DNA of 42,776 nucleotides from Bacteroidota bacterium (GTDB taxonomy: Bacteria > Bacteroidota > Bacteroidia > Bacteroidales > Dysgonomonadaceae): NCBI GenBank assembly GCA_023418255.1, contig JAEZZZ010000110.1:1-42776 (forward strand), in the 5' to 3' direction. The position numbers and the translations under genes are program-made. Shown here one piece after another: positions 1 to 7,975 of this stretch. Below the pieces are notes generated by a model, which was given only the letters and a program-made list of their open reading frames with translations, did no database searches and was not told the origin of the DNA. Positions within the stretch are counted from its first letter, which is position 1; each line of letters starts with the position of its first letter.

Positions 1-93
1 AATTTGAAGAAAATGATGGAAAAACTTGGGGGAAGAGTTTTTATTTTTTGTTTTCAGGTTCATTTTCCAAGCTAGATGTTCAATCTTTCCTAA

Positions 94-327
94 CCTAAAT
101 GTGAATTTCTAAGGAGCGACTATATAAAATTTATACGTGATGGTATTTATCAATTTAGAGTGAGCTATGGTAATAATCAATTCCGTATCTTTTTTATATA
201 TGACGGCGATACCATTGTTGTACTTTTTAATGCCTTCAAAAAAAAGACACAAAAGACACCAAATAAAGAATTAAAAAAAGCAATTATACTAAAACAAGAA
301 TATTATGAAACTAAAAAAAATCAGTAA
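94..327 (+). pseudogene. N-terminally truncated RelE/HigB-type (Gp49/DUF891-like) toxin
   Basis: An open frame follows a stop at 91-93 and ends at TAA 325-327. Its protein has the C-terminal half of the RelE/HigB toxin fold: RDGIYQFRVSYGNNQFRIFF, then IYDGDTIVVLFNAFKKKTQK and KEYY-like ends (QEYYETKKNQ). These are the beta-strand core and the conserved F-x-K-K-T-Q-K-T-P segment of toxins paired with XRE antitoxins. No ATG, GTG or TTG with a plausible ribosome site opens this frame before the core, and the usual first 35-45 residues are not recognisable in any upstream frame. The end overlaps the antitoxin start by 23 nt, the normal toxin-first arrangement. I infer a dead toxin with a surviving antitoxin. 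Confidence 0.65.
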
Positions 328-610
328 AGATATTTATGACTTAAACTCATGGCTGGATGAGGGTTTAGGAAAAGAAGGAACACCCGAACGTGAGAAGAAT
401 CGGGAAAAGGCTTGGGAGGAATACAATGCACAAATACTGTTTGATGCACGAAAGAATGCACGCCTTACACAACAAGAGTTGGCGGAGCGATTGGGAGTTA
501 ATAAATCCTATATTTCACGTGTTGAAAGAGGAATTACAGTTCCGAGCATCGCTTCATTTTATAAAATAGCTGCTGCTATGGGATTGACAGTAGAGTTGAA
601 GCCGATATAG
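305..610 (+). CDS. XRE-family HTH antitoxin (HigA-like)
   Basis: This 101-residue protein has a helix-turn-helix Cro/C1 domain at about residues 42-96. It includes ARLTQQELAERLGVNKSYIS and RVERG, the typical recognition helix and following turn. The N-terminal 40 residues are charged, as in antitoxins that wrap the toxin. It starts inside the toxin fragment (23-nt overlap), so the two were one operon. The expected role is neutralising the RelE/HigB-type toxin and repressing the shared promoter. Because the toxin is truncated, only the DNA-binding role may remain. The family assignment is firm; the partner and present function are inferred. Confidence 0.85.
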   Translation: MKLKKISKDIYDLNSWLDEGLGKEGTPEREKNREKAWEEYNAQILFDARKNARLTQQELAERLGVNKSYISRVERGITVPSIASFYKIAAAMGLTVELKPI

Positions 611-1006
611 AAAAACAGCATTCTGTTTTCACGAACAAGGCATTATAAAATAATAGATTAAAACAATCGGTTTCCGCGAGCTAAATGTGTCTTTTTGAAT
701 ATTTGATTTTTTCTTTCTGTTTGTTCAATATTCTTTCAATTTTGATATTGGAATAATCTACCATTCCAAGAAGATTTACCGATGATTCGAGTGGTAATAA
801 CACTGTTACGAAATAAGCAGATACTATAACAGAAATGCTTTTGTTCTCTTCGAACGTTGTGACTTGATTTCATAATTTTGTCTCATTGGTATCAGAAGAA
901 GCAGCAGATTTAGATATTCCGAATGAAATATACGAGAAATACAAAGGCTATGTGAACGCTTTGAATGATAATGAATAATGTAAGATAATTTAGTGTAAGT
1001 ATAAGA
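611..1006. other. Gene-free stretch with a short decayed coding remnant
   Basis: No intact gene is visible. A frame from 868 to 978 (+), opened only by a preceding stop, encodes a short acidic peptide containing SEEAADLDIPNEIYEKYKGY. It looks like the tail of a lost small protein, but I do not recognise a family. The segment from 858 to about 905 resembles 1871-1918 (both begin TGTGACTT and share ATTTCA, AATTTT and TATCAGAA in the same order). No convincing promoter or terminator was seen. Confidence 0.35.
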
Positions 1007-1657
1007 TTAGGTGTTTGGCTTACGAGACTTTTGCATGACTTCATCCATGGTCCTATCTTTATAATAATCATCTTCTCGCACGTTTATATTAAATTCACCC
1101 TTTATGATCCATTCTTGTATTTTATCATTTTTACCTAAGGGAGATGGAGCCTTAAAAGAAAATGTACCTTTCATGCATTTTTCTTTTGGATATTTTTCAT
1201 TTTCTGTTATTTCTGTGAACTCAATATATCCGTTGCCAAAAGTAGAAGGAACATCTGGCAAGCCGACAGTTGCAATAGAACTCTTATAATTAATAGATAT
1301 ACCCTCTTCCGGAACAGATAACGCGTACTTATAGCCTGTTTTTATTGGGGATGCTGAACAAAATTGTAATTCTAAACTTGTACTTCTAATTTTAATTGTA
1401 TCTGATTCCGAATAGTGTAGAGTAGGTCTCGCATATAGTCTAAAAAAAATGCCGTCTTTAAAAATACTATATCTTGTCACAGGTCCTCCCGCAGGGAAGC
1501 CATACTTTGCTAAATATTTTGTTCCATTTATATTTGCTGTCACCGGATATGTAAAATAATCTCTTATGTCTTTTTTATGGCAGCCGGTATTCATAAAAAA
1601 TATGGTAAGAAAAAGTGCTGCGTATAAAAGGATATTTCTGCTTACACTCATATTCAT
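1007..1657 (-). CDS. Hypothetical lipoprotein
   Basis: This 216-residue protein has a hydrophobic N-terminus (about residues 8-24) ending in MNTGC, so an SPII lipoprotein is likely with Cys26 as the lipidated residue, although the lipobox is loose (Asn at -3). The body is beta-rich, with alternating polar and aromatic residues. The segment NGYIEFTEITENEKYPKEKC followed by KGTFSFKA resembles the end of DUF6252/DUF5025-type Bacteroidota lipoproteins, in which a strand pair precedes a GxF motif. Two start Mets (residues 1 and 3) are possible. It is flanked by decayed sequence on both sides and has no partner gene. Function is unknown. Confidence 0.7.
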   Translation of the reverse strand: MNMSVSRNILLYAALFLTIFFMNTGCHKKDIRDYFTYPVTANINGTKYLAKYGFPAGGPVTRYSIFKDGIFFRLYARPTLHYSESDTIKIRSTSLELQFCSASPIKTGYKYALSVPEEGISINYKSSIATVGLPDVPSTFGNGYIEFTEITENEKYPKEKCMKGTFSFKAPSPLGKNDKIQEWIIKGEFNINVREDDYYKDRTMDEVMQKSRKPNT

Positions 1658-1694
1658 TTAAATTAAAAGTTTATAAACAAACAACTAGTAAATA

Positions 1695-1702
1695 CAAAAT
1701 TA
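1695..1702 (-). promoter_or_regulatory. Candidate -7 box for the lipoprotein gene
   Basis: CAAAATTA on the + strand reads TAATTTTG on the minus strand, matching the Bacteroidota -7 consensus TAnnTTTG. It lies about 38 nt upstream of the lipoprotein start. No clear TTTG -33 box is present at the expected distance, so the call is weak. Confidence 0.35.
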
Positions 1703-1760
1703 CAATTTATAATCGAAAACCGGTATTGATAAATCAAAAAGATAATTAAACTGTAATATT

Positions 1761-1875
1761 ATGAAAATTCAATTCAAAAAAAATCACATTATTATTAGCC
1801 ATATTATTAGCATGGTCAACAATCTCTTTTCCACAGAATGTAGAGGAAAATATTGAAGTAAGAAGTTTTTTGTGA
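1761..1875 (+). pseudogene. Fossil signal-peptide protein broken by one extra A
   Basis: ATG at 1761 begins M-K-I-Q-F-K-K, then an A8 run (1776-1783) shifts the frame. Removing one A gives an obvious signal peptide, ITLLLAILLAWSTISFPQ, followed by NVEENIEVRSFL and a stop at 1873-1875. Without the correction the frame ends within 32 codons and has no signal-peptide character. Only the export signal and about 12 mature residues remain, so the rest of the gene has been lost or replaced. Confidence 0.55.
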
Positions 1876-1996
1876 CTTAATTTCAAAATTTTATGGCTTT
1901 TGATATCAGAAACAGCTTGAAGAAGACATCAGAAAATGGGTAAACGAATCTAACAGAAAGAAAATTGGGCGGGAATGTCTGCCGTATTTTTTCTAA
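1876..1996 (+). pseudogene. Decayed coding remnant
   Basis: Between the fossil signal peptide and the terminator, a frame at 1904-1996 encodes QKQLEEDIRKWVNESNRK followed by a few residues and a stop. The piece recalls the N-terminus of Bacteroidota AAA ATPases with a C-terminal DUF4143 (a basic QLxxDIxxW start before the Walker A loop), but the ATPase core is absent. The identity is a guess from about 18 residues. The segment 1871-1918 also resembles 858-905. Confidence 0.25.
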
Positions 1997-2025
1997 TCGA
2001 ACTCACATTATGTGAGAATGATATA

Positions 2026-2060
2026 AAAAAAACAGGCATGGAATTTATGCCTGTTTTTTT
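2026..2060. terminator. Bidirectional Rho-independent terminator
   Basis: The arms 2026-2039 and 2047-2060 form a 14-bp perfect stem (A7 then CAGGCAT, and ATGCCTG then T7) with a 7-nt loop. It lies 31 nt beyond the stop of the leftward prolyl oligopeptidase gene and has T tracts in both orientations. It can therefore end that gene and block rightward read-through. Confidence 0.8.
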
Positions 2061-2091
2061 ATATTTTGAAATCATATTGTCTGAATAGCAA

Positions 2092-4158
2092 TTACAAACC
2101 CAATTGACTCATAATGAACTCAAACGTGAATGTCCAGTTTTTGATGCTCTGTTCTGTGCTTTGTCCACTTCCGTGACCACTCTCGAAGTCCATATGTAGA
2201 ATGACAGGGTTTTCTTGTCCCGGATTGTTTTGTAGCGCCGCGACAAATTTTTTGGCGTGAAGCGGGTCAACTCGGCTATCGTTTGCTCCCGATGTTACCA
2301 ACATTGTCGGCACATTTACTCCCATTTTTATGTTGTGATATGGTGAGTAGGGAAGTATCCATCCGAACTGTTCAGCATCGTCTGCCGAGCCATATTCGGG
2401 AATCCAAAAACGGGCTATCAGGAATTTATGATAGCGCAACATATCGAGAAGAGGCACTTGGCAAACGATGGCTTTGTATAAATCAGGACGTTGCGTGGCG
2501 ATGGCGCCCATGAGCAATCCGCCATTGCTGCCACCGATAGCAACCACTTTTTGTGGGTTGGTGTATTGCTCTTTTATAAGCCATTCAACACAACTGTTGA
2601 AATCGTCAAATGTGTTTTGTTTCTTGCTCAGCATACCGTTTCGATGCCACTCTTCGCCATATTCGTCACCACCACGAATACCGGCACGTACCACTACAAC
2701 ACCTTTTTCGAGAAGAGGCGCGTAAAATCCTTGGTATCCCGGTTCTATGCCAATGTTGAAGCCACCATAACCGGAAATAAGCACCGGGTTGTTGCCGTCA
2801 AGCTTCAACCCTTTCTTGTGAATAACAAACGCGGGGATTCTTGTCCCATCTTTTGATGTGTAGAATTTAATTTCACCCTCAATATCGCTCATATCGATAG
2901 GTAGTTTTCGTTCGTAGTAAAGGCACCATTTGAAGTCGTTGGGCGAGGCGACAAAAACTTTTGGAGTGGATGTGAATGTGCTCATCGTTACATATATAGA
3001 GTCTTCCTCGCGGTGATAACTCATGCCGGAAACGTTTCCAACTTCCGGTAGCTCGATTTCACGAATACGATTGCCTTGCAAATCGTAGAGCGTGAGGCGG
3101 CTTTGAATGTCTTTTTTGTCTTGTATGATGATGTTGTTTTTTGTTACAGCGTAGCTTTGCATTACGGTTTCGGATTCGGGAATAAGCGTTTTCCAGTGTT
3201 TCTGTTCCGGACGGCTTACATCGGCAACCATCAATTTGAAGCGCGGCGCGTTGTCGTTGGTGAAAATATACAGTTTGTCTTCAATTGCTTCGGGATAGGC
3301 ATTAAACTCTTTGCTTTCATATACTAAAACACCGTTGTCATTTGTTCCCGTTTTTCGCATATAGGCTTTGTTGGCGTAAAAGTCGCTTTCGCCATAAAAT
3401 GTTACATCCGAATAGCGGTTGTCGTAAATGAAAAAGCTGTTTTTCGCGTCGTCTGTTGTTCCCATAAATTCAGCTTTTTCAATCGGGGTGCCCACTTTCC
3501 ATCGATATGTTTTTAGCGGACGCTGCGCGTCAATATCTTCCTTTGTGCGAATGGTGAAATAGGCGTGCTGTTGATCTTTTGTCCAACGAAATCCTGAGGT
3601 ACCCACCAAGGGGCCAATTAGTTTTTTCCCTGTCTTGGTGTCAATAATGTAGGTGTTCGTAATTTCGGCGCCACTTTGTTGTACACTGATTGCCGCGCGG
3701 TTTCCGTCATAGGTGTAGCTAACGCCCGATGTTGATGTCTTTCCGGTTGGGTCGAGCTGTACCGGATCCCAGATTAAAACTCGTTTTCCGTTGAGGATGG
3801 TGTATATCTGACTCTGTTTATCGCCTTTCTTTTTGATCGATTGAAATACACGGTTACCCACTTTTTGTAATGGCCCTTCGTAGTCCATGTCAATATAATA
3901 GGCGATGGCATCACGCAGCCCTGGATGTTCCTTTTGCGTTTTTGTCAGATACTCAATGCCGTAGTCGTGTTGTGCTTTTGTCCAAGCAATTACTTCGGGA
4001 TTGTTTTTGTCTTCCAGCCAGCGATAATTATCTGTGATAATTACGTTGTGGAGAGTCTCTTTTACCGGACGTTTTGGTGTTGCCGGTGGTTCAAATTTTA
4101 CTTGTGCTTGTGCCATTGTCATTAAAAATAGCATTGAAAATAAAGATACGTTTCTCAT
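2092..4158 (-). CDS. Secreted prolyl oligopeptidase (S9A family)
   Basis: This serine peptidase, which cleaves after proline in short peptides, is 688 residues from the chosen ATG. A signal peptide runs from MRNVSLFSMLFL to AQAQ, so the product is exported, probably to the periplasm. A seven-bladed beta-propeller domain (roughly residues 70-420) is followed by the alpha/beta-hydrolase domain. The nucleophile elbow is GGSNGG (Ser about 544), with Asp in SGANDSRVDP (about 627) and His in ESGHGSG (about 662). The longer reading frame opens with TTG at 4194, but this lies inside the apparent -7 box (4192-4199), so ATG 4158 is preferred. The gene stands alone and ends at a strong terminator. Length and motifs are standard for the family. 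Confidence 0.93.
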   Translation of the reverse strand: MRNVSLFSMLFLMTMAQAQVKFEPPATPKRPVKETLHNVIITDNYRWLEDKNNPEVIAWTKAQHDYGIEYLTKTQKEHPGLRDAIAYYIDMDYEGPLQKVGNRVFQSIKKKGDKQSQIYTILNGKRVLIWDPVQLDPTGKTSTSGVSYTYDGNRAAISVQQSGAEITNTYIIDTKTGKKLIGPLVGTSGFRWTKDQQHAYFTIRTKEDIDAQRPLKTYRWKVGTPIEKAEFMGTTDDAKNSFFIYDNRYSDVTFYGESDFYANKAYMRKTGTNDNGVLVYESKEFNAYPEAIEDKLYIFTNDNAPRFKLMVADVSRPEQKHWKTLIPESETVMQSYAVTKNNIIIQDKKDIQSRLTLYDLQGNRIREIELPEVGNVSGMSYHREEDSIYVTMSTFTSTPKVFVASPNDFKWCLYYERKLPIDMSDIEGEIKFYTSKDGTRIPAFVIHKKGLKLDGNNPVLISGYGGFNIGIEPGYQGFYAPLLEKGVVVVRAGIRGGDEYGEEWHRNGMLSKKQNTFDDFNSCVEWLIKEQYTNPQKVVAIGGSNGGLLMGAIATQRPDLYKAIVCQVPLLDMLRYHKFLIARFWIPEYGSADDAEQFGWILPYSPYHNIKMGVNVPTMLVTSGANDSRVDPLHAKKFVAALQNNPGQENPVILHMDFESGHGSGQSTEQSIKNWTFTFEFIMSQLGL

Positions 4159-4191
4159 TTTGATTGAATGTTTATGATTGTAGTCCAATGA

Positions 4192-4199
4192 CAAATATA
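4192..4199 (-). promoter_or_regulatory. Candidate -7 box for the prolyl oligopeptidase gene
   Basis: CAAATATA on the + strand is TATATTTG on the minus strand, a perfect TAnnTTTG match. Transcription would start near 4185, giving a leader of about 27 nt to ATG 4158. The -33 element is not evident. The rest of 4200-4335 is AT-rich with no gene. Confidence 0.5.
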
Positions 4200-4335
4200 C
4201 GATTAATTGTAGAACTATGCTCTCGAAAGATAAATTTTTTCTTTGCCGCGATTTCCTTACGCACCTCTTTTTTATTAAATTTGCAGAATCAGAGGTGTAT
4301 TTAAATCTTTTAGGTATTTTTATAAAATATAGAAA

Positions 4336-4516
4336 ATGAAATCAAAATTAGGAAAAGCGATGCTATTGCTCTTCGTTTCAGCTTTATTGACAAGTTGCAA
4401 AAAGTGGATATTGTTTGATGTGTCACGTTTTACTTTTGGTTTTTTTTCTGACCCTTGTGATAGGTGTTGTCTTTTTGATAATTATGTTGATAAAGGATAA
4501 GGATAAAAACAGATAG
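4336..4516 (+). pseudogene. Small membrane lipoprotein with a one-base frameshift
   Basis: ATG 4336 opens a lipoprotein signal, KAMLLLFVSALLTSCKKW (Cys21). The frame as written stops at 4498-4500 (54 residues) and its last 17 residues are unconvincing. A T8 run at 4440-4447 separates it from a second frame that encodes a good transmembrane helix, LTLVIGVVFLIIMLI, ending in KDKDKNR and TAG 4514-4516. Removing one T joins the two into a 59-residue protein with a lipobox, a short spacer, one membrane helix and a basic tail. The cause could be a real mutation, a slippery-run phase switch or a sequencing error. Confidence 0.55.
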
Positions 4517-4597
4517 ACCGAAATAGCCGCGTTTTCTTATATAAATGAACAGTGCGTTTTTTCTCTTAGTTTCAGATTTTTAAATGGATTAAACAAA

Positions 4598-5293
4598 ATG
4601 AACAGAGCAACTTTATTTCTTTTAGTTATTGCGCTTTTTTTTTGTGCTTGCGCCAGCAAGAAAGCATCTGACAACGATTTGCAAGACGCTAGGACACAAT
4701 TTACCATCGTAAACTATACTTTTTTTATGCCCGATTCGTTGTTTGATGTCACGACCAAAGATGATGATGGTTATACTGTTGAAGGAGTCTATCTCGGTGA
4801 AATAACAGTAGATTATATCGCGCCCGTCTTTAAAGAAAAACCGCTTTGTTTAAGTGACGCGAAAGTTCCTTTCTTTTTTCTTGATGTTGATTTCGATGGA
4901 GCCGTCGAACTTATATTGACAAAATATATGAAGAGTCAGCGAAGTAGTCATAAGTACGATGTATATTCAATTGGAGGAAAAGATAGAGAACTTGAGGTTG
5001 ATTTCCATCAAATAACACATCTTCCGCCTTATGCCGATTTTGATGGATATACATACATTGATTATCGTAAGAACGAAATAAGGCAGTATTGGTCATCAGG
5101 CGCTAACTATATAACCTTTGACGTGTATCGTAAAGTTAAAGGTGAATTGTATCCGGTTAAAGTGCGGCGTGTTTCACGTGAGAGAACTGATGAGGATAAA
5201 TGGGTTGAGGTTGTTTTTGATGTGAAAAGGGTGAATGGAACGGAGATTGAATCACAGTCATCCATGAAAATTATTGAACCCGACGAATTGTGA
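4598..5293 (+). CDS. Hypothetical lipoprotein
   Basis: This 231-residue protein begins with a lipoprotein signal (LFLLVIALFFCACASKK), with lipidation expected at a Cys in the CAC triplet near residues 17-19. A central hydrophobic-acidic stretch, FFFLDVDFDGAVELIL (about residues 91-106), looks like the Asp-rich turn of FG-GAP/VCBS-like or XAC2610-type beta modules. The rest is beta-rich with many Tyr and Asp residues. No enzyme motif is visible. It follows the broken small lipoprotein gene on the same strand and precedes the methyltransferase by 93 nt. Function unknown. Confidence 0.75.
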   Translation: MNRATLFLLVIALFFCACASKKASDNDLQDARTQFTIVNYTFFMPDSLFDVTTKDDDGYTVEGVYLGEITVDYIAPVFKEKPLCLSDAKVPFFFLDVDFDGAVELILTKYMKSQRSSHKYDVYSIGGKDRELEVDFHQITHLPPYADFDGYTYIDYRKNEIRQYWSSGANYITFDVYRKVKGELYPVKVRRVSRERTDEDKWVEVVFDVKRVNGTEIESQSSMKIIEPDEL

Positions 5294-5386
5294 TAATAAA
5301 AAACGGAAAAAAGAACTCTTGTTCATTCTTTTCAGAACATATCAGATGTATTATTAATTCACTCCCATCTATTTAAAACACGCGCT

Positions 5387-6778
5387 ATGCCACTTCCCAA
5401 AGAGTTTATCGCCGAAATAGAGCCGCTTTTAGAAAAAGAGATGTCAGCGTTTCTCGCCTCTATAGAAAAAGAAGCGCCTGTCAGCATTCGGGTCAACCCA
5501 TGGAAAATGAAAGGTGACCCACTTGTGCCGGCGCAAAAACTCACGCCTGTGCCGTGGACCAACTATGGATATTATTTGCCACATCGTCCGGCATTTACGT
5601 TTGATCCACTGTTTCATGCCGGATATTATTATGTGCAAGAAGCGGCGTCGATGTTTGTAGAATATGTAGCACGCAAGTTGATAAAAAAACCTGTCACTTG
5701 CCTCGATTTATGTGCTGCACCCGGTGGCAAGTCATTGGCACTTATTGCAGCGCTACCGGAAGGTAGTTTGTTGGTCAGCAATGAAGTTGTCCGTTCGCGA
5801 GCGAATATTCTTGCCGAAATTATCGTCAAATCAGGAAATCCCGATCTATTTGTCGCCAACAACACGCCAAGCGACTTCGCTGGCTTGCCCCACTTTTTTG
5901 ACATGATTTTGGTGGACGCGCCCTGTTCCGGCGAGGGTATGTTTCGTAAAGATGAAGGCGCGGTGCGCGAATGGTCACCTGCCAACGTGCAAATGTGCGC
6001 CGCGCGCCAGCGCGATATCTTATCAGATGTATGGCATGCTCTTAAGCCCGGCGGATATTTGGTGTATAGCACCTGCACGTTTAATCGCAACGAAAATGAA
6101 GAAAACGCCCTATGGATTGCTCGTGAACTTGGCGCGGAGTTTGTTTCAATCGATGTGGAGCCTACTTGGAATATTACGCCGGCATTCGACGATGAAGCGA
6201 TCGGGTTTCGATTTTTCCCACATAAAACCCAAGGCGAAGGCTTTTTTATCACCATTCTGCAAAAAATATCTTCGGAAAGAGATCCTGCCACATCAGGCAA
6301 AAAATGCAAGACAAAACCATCGTCATTATTGAATAGTTGCGACTCGGTTGCGCCCTATTTAAAAAAAATGGAGAGTTTTCGTTTTTTCGAAGAAAATAGT
6401 CGGCTAACGGCACTTCCTGAGCATCATCATGAAAAAATGCTTCTTTTGCACAATCGATTAAAAGGCATGACTTTCGGGATTGAATTGGGCAGCTTCAAAG
6501 GTCGCCATTTCATTCCTTCTCATGCCTTAGCGATGAGTACTGCCGTACATGCCGATGCATTTCCAAGATGCTCACTCTCGTATGAAAAAGCCATCGCCTA
6601 TCTTCGTGGAGAATCACTTGTCCTCACAAATGTTGCCAAAGGGTTTGTGCTACTTACGTATCAGAACGTGCCACTCGGTTTGGTGAAGAGTGTTGGAAAT
6701 CGCGCCAACAACCTCTATCCAAATGCATGGCGCATTCGGAGTAGAAACATTCCTGAAACCAAAAATTTTCCATTTTAG
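5387..6778 (+). CDS. rsmF: RsmF/NOP2-family rRNA (cytosine-C5) methyltransferase
   Basis: This 463-residue SAM-dependent enzyme methylates a cytosine C5 in rRNA. SAM motif I is DLCAAPGGKS (about residues 107-116). The two catalytic cysteines lie in DAPCSGEGMFRKDEGA (Cys180, which releases the product) and STCTFNRNENEEN (Cys230, the nucleophile), as in the NOL1/NOP2/Sun family. The N-terminal substrate domain contains SIRVNP. The C-terminal 150 residues, including NLYPNAWRIRS, correspond to the RsmF C-terminal PUA-like extension, and the length matches E. coli RsmF (about 479). It faces the leftward B3/B4-domain gene, with 46 nt between their stops. The family is certain; the exact target base is inferred from RsmF. 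Confidence 0.88.
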   Translation: MPLPKEFIAEIEPLLEKEMSAFLASIEKEAPVSIRVNPWKMKGDPLVPAQKLTPVPWTNYGYYLPHRPAFTFDPLFHAGYYYVQEAASMFVEYVARKLIKKPVTCLDLCAAPGGKSLALIAALPEGSLLVSNEVVRSRANILAEIIVKSGNPDLFVANNTPSDFAGLPHFFDMILVDAPCSGEGMFRKDEGAVREWSPANVQMCAARQRDILSDVWHALKPGGYLVYSTCTFNRNENEENALWIARELGAEFVSIDVEPTWNITPAFDDEAIGFRFFPHKTQGEGFFITILQKISSERDPATSGKKCKTKPSSLLNSCDSVAPYLKKMESFRFFEENSRLTALPEHHHEKMLLLHNRLKGMTFGIELGSFKGRHFIPSHALAMSTAVHADAFPRCSLSYEKAIAYLRGESLVLTNVAKGFVLLTYQNVPLGLVKSVGNRANNLYPNAWRIRSRNIPETKNFPF

Positions 6779-6824
6779 GTGCACAGCGAATAACATTAGG
6801 CTTTTTTTTCTTGTTTAGTGAGGT

Positions 6825-7487
6825 CTATTTAGCTATTTTTCTAATTTTGATGTTTTTGGCATACGCATATTTTTTGAGTAAATCCTGTGAATAAGCCACC
6901 GCTTTTTGTAAACCCTCTTCGCCTGAATAGGCGTTGACAAGCATCAACAAGCGCGAGGTGTCCAACGATATTTTGGTGCGTTCCACATCGCTTGTCGGTG
7001 TGCCAATACCACCTGTGCAATCCCGATAAACAGGCAAATTCTCAATATTGAGCAAGCCACGACCGATGGCATCAAACTCTTCGTTGGCTTTGCCAACACC
7101 CAACTCTACATTGCCATTGATTTTGTCGGCATCGAATCCGCCAATGGAATATCCCGTTTTTAACGAAATTAGGTTAATCAAATCCACCAAAGTGCTAATT
7201 TGATATAGGCTGTCGCCCTTGACAATTCGGCGACACAAAGCTTCGCCGGAAGGACGGTAGCGATTTGGTTCTTTCCCCAACTGTTTGTATGCTTCGCGTG
7301 TGGCTGCTATCGCAGGGCGATTTTTTATGTCCGCCATGGTGTGTGTTTGTCCAAACTCATCGCTGAAAGCGGAAATCTCTTGCCATAATGCCTTGTTATA
7401 AATACTGTTTCTTACGGTACATTCAATGGCTGCAACCACCAAATATGGTGCCGCGCGATATATCGAAGGATGAATAGATATTTTCAT
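6825..7487 (-). CDS. B3/B4 tRNA-binding domain protein
   Basis: This 220-residue protein is a stand-alone version of the B3/B4 domain of the phenylalanyl-tRNA synthetase beta chain. Features include RPAIAATREAYKQLGKEPNR and RPSGEALCRRI, then a helix with DLINLISLKTGYSIGGFDAD, and near the end YRDCTGGIGTPTSDVERT. In PheRS this domain hosts the editing site; free-standing relatives are thought to act on tRNA or mischarged products, but their role is not settled. It stands alone in the leftward direction and is divergent from the zapA-rny operon. Confidence 0.82.
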   Translation of the reverse strand: MKISIHPSIYRAAPYLVVAAIECTVRNSIYNKALWQEISAFSDEFGQTHTMADIKNRPAIAATREAYKQLGKEPNRYRPSGEALCRRIVKGDSLYQISTLVDLINLISLKTGYSIGGFDADKINGNVELGVGKANEEFDAIGRGLLNIENLPVYRDCTGGIGTPTSDVERTKISLDTSRLLMLVNAYSGEEGLQKAVAYSQDLLKKYAYAKNIKIRKIAK

Positions 7488-7534
7488 TAACTCAAATCCG
7501 ATTATTGAAAGTTATTGCTGTTGTTTCGAAGCAT

Positions 7535-7542
7535 CAAAGATA
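7535..7542 (-). promoter_or_regulatory. Candidate -7 box for the B3/B4-domain gene
   Basis: CAAAGATA (+) is TATCTTTG on the minus strand, matching TAnnTTTG, about 48 nt upstream of ATG 7487. The -33 position carries only a weak match. It is back-to-back with the stronger promoter at 7612-7643. Confidence 0.4.
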
Positions 7543-7611
7543 CAAAATCTTATCGAGCTGTAAGTCCAATGGTATAATTTACACCAAAAGATAAAAAAGA
7601 AAGGTGATAAA

Positions 7612-7643
7612 TTTGTATATACTCATATCAATATGTATATTTG
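7612..7643 (+). promoter_or_regulatory. Bacteroidota housekeeping promoter of the zapA-rny operon
   Basis: A -33 box TTTG (7612-7615), a 20-nt spacer and a -7 box TATATTTG (7636-7643) match the TTTG/TAnnTTTG consensus exactly. Transcription should begin near 7650. The first possible ATG (7633) therefore lies inside the promoter, and ATG 7663 must be the start of the first gene. Confidence 0.8.
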
Positions 7644-7662
7644 CGATAACTTTTGTTTTCGT

Positions 7663-7953
7663 ATGACTGACGATAAAAAAAACATGGTGGTTGAATTGGA
7701 TGTCCGTATAAGGCAGCTATTGCTTTTATGCGATTCTCTTAAAAATGAAAATATGAAACTTCGATCGACTGCTAAAGAACATAAAGAACAAATAACGCAA
7801 TTATCGGAAGAATTAGAGCAAATGAAAACAAAGTTCGATAGTTTGAAAATGGCACGAACTATAACTGCCGCGTCGGTGGATGTTGAAAGCGCCAAAGAAA
7901 AGCTATCGCAAATGGTGCGAGAAGTAAATAAATGCATACATCTGTTGGAATAA
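7663..7953 (+). CDS. Small coiled-coil protein upstream of ZapA
   Basis: This 96-residue cytoplasmic protein is almost entirely helical, with heptad-like spacing across ELDVRIRQLLLLCDSLKNEN and QLSEELEQMKTKFDSLKMAR. That predicts a dimeric or trimeric coiled coil. There is no signal peptide. The promoter at 7612-7643 rules out the longer start at 7633. It is followed 22 nt later by zapA in the same operon. The pairing suggests a divisome-associated or ZapA-partner role, but this is inference from position. Confidence 0.75.
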   Translation: MTDDKKNMVVELDVRIRQLLLLCDSLKNENMKLRSTAKEHKEQITQLSEELEQMKTKFDSLKMARTITAASVDVESAKEKLSQMVREVNKCIHLLE

Positions 7954-7975
7954 TTTTATTGGATAGCATAAATTT

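Noticed and set aside
84..300. Intact toxin gene using a non-ATG start
   Set aside because: The in-frame GTG near 157-165 would remove core strands, and no TTG with a ribosome site lies in the right place.
4159..4194. Longer prolyl oligopeptidase start (TTG 4194)
   Set aside because: It lies within the probable -7 box and would bury the signal peptide behind 12 polar residues.
5629..6309. 226-residue ORF on the minus strand opposite the rRNA methyltransferase gene
   Set aside because: The opposite strand encodes an unambiguous catalytic domain. The antisense frame has no recognisable motif and no upstream signals.
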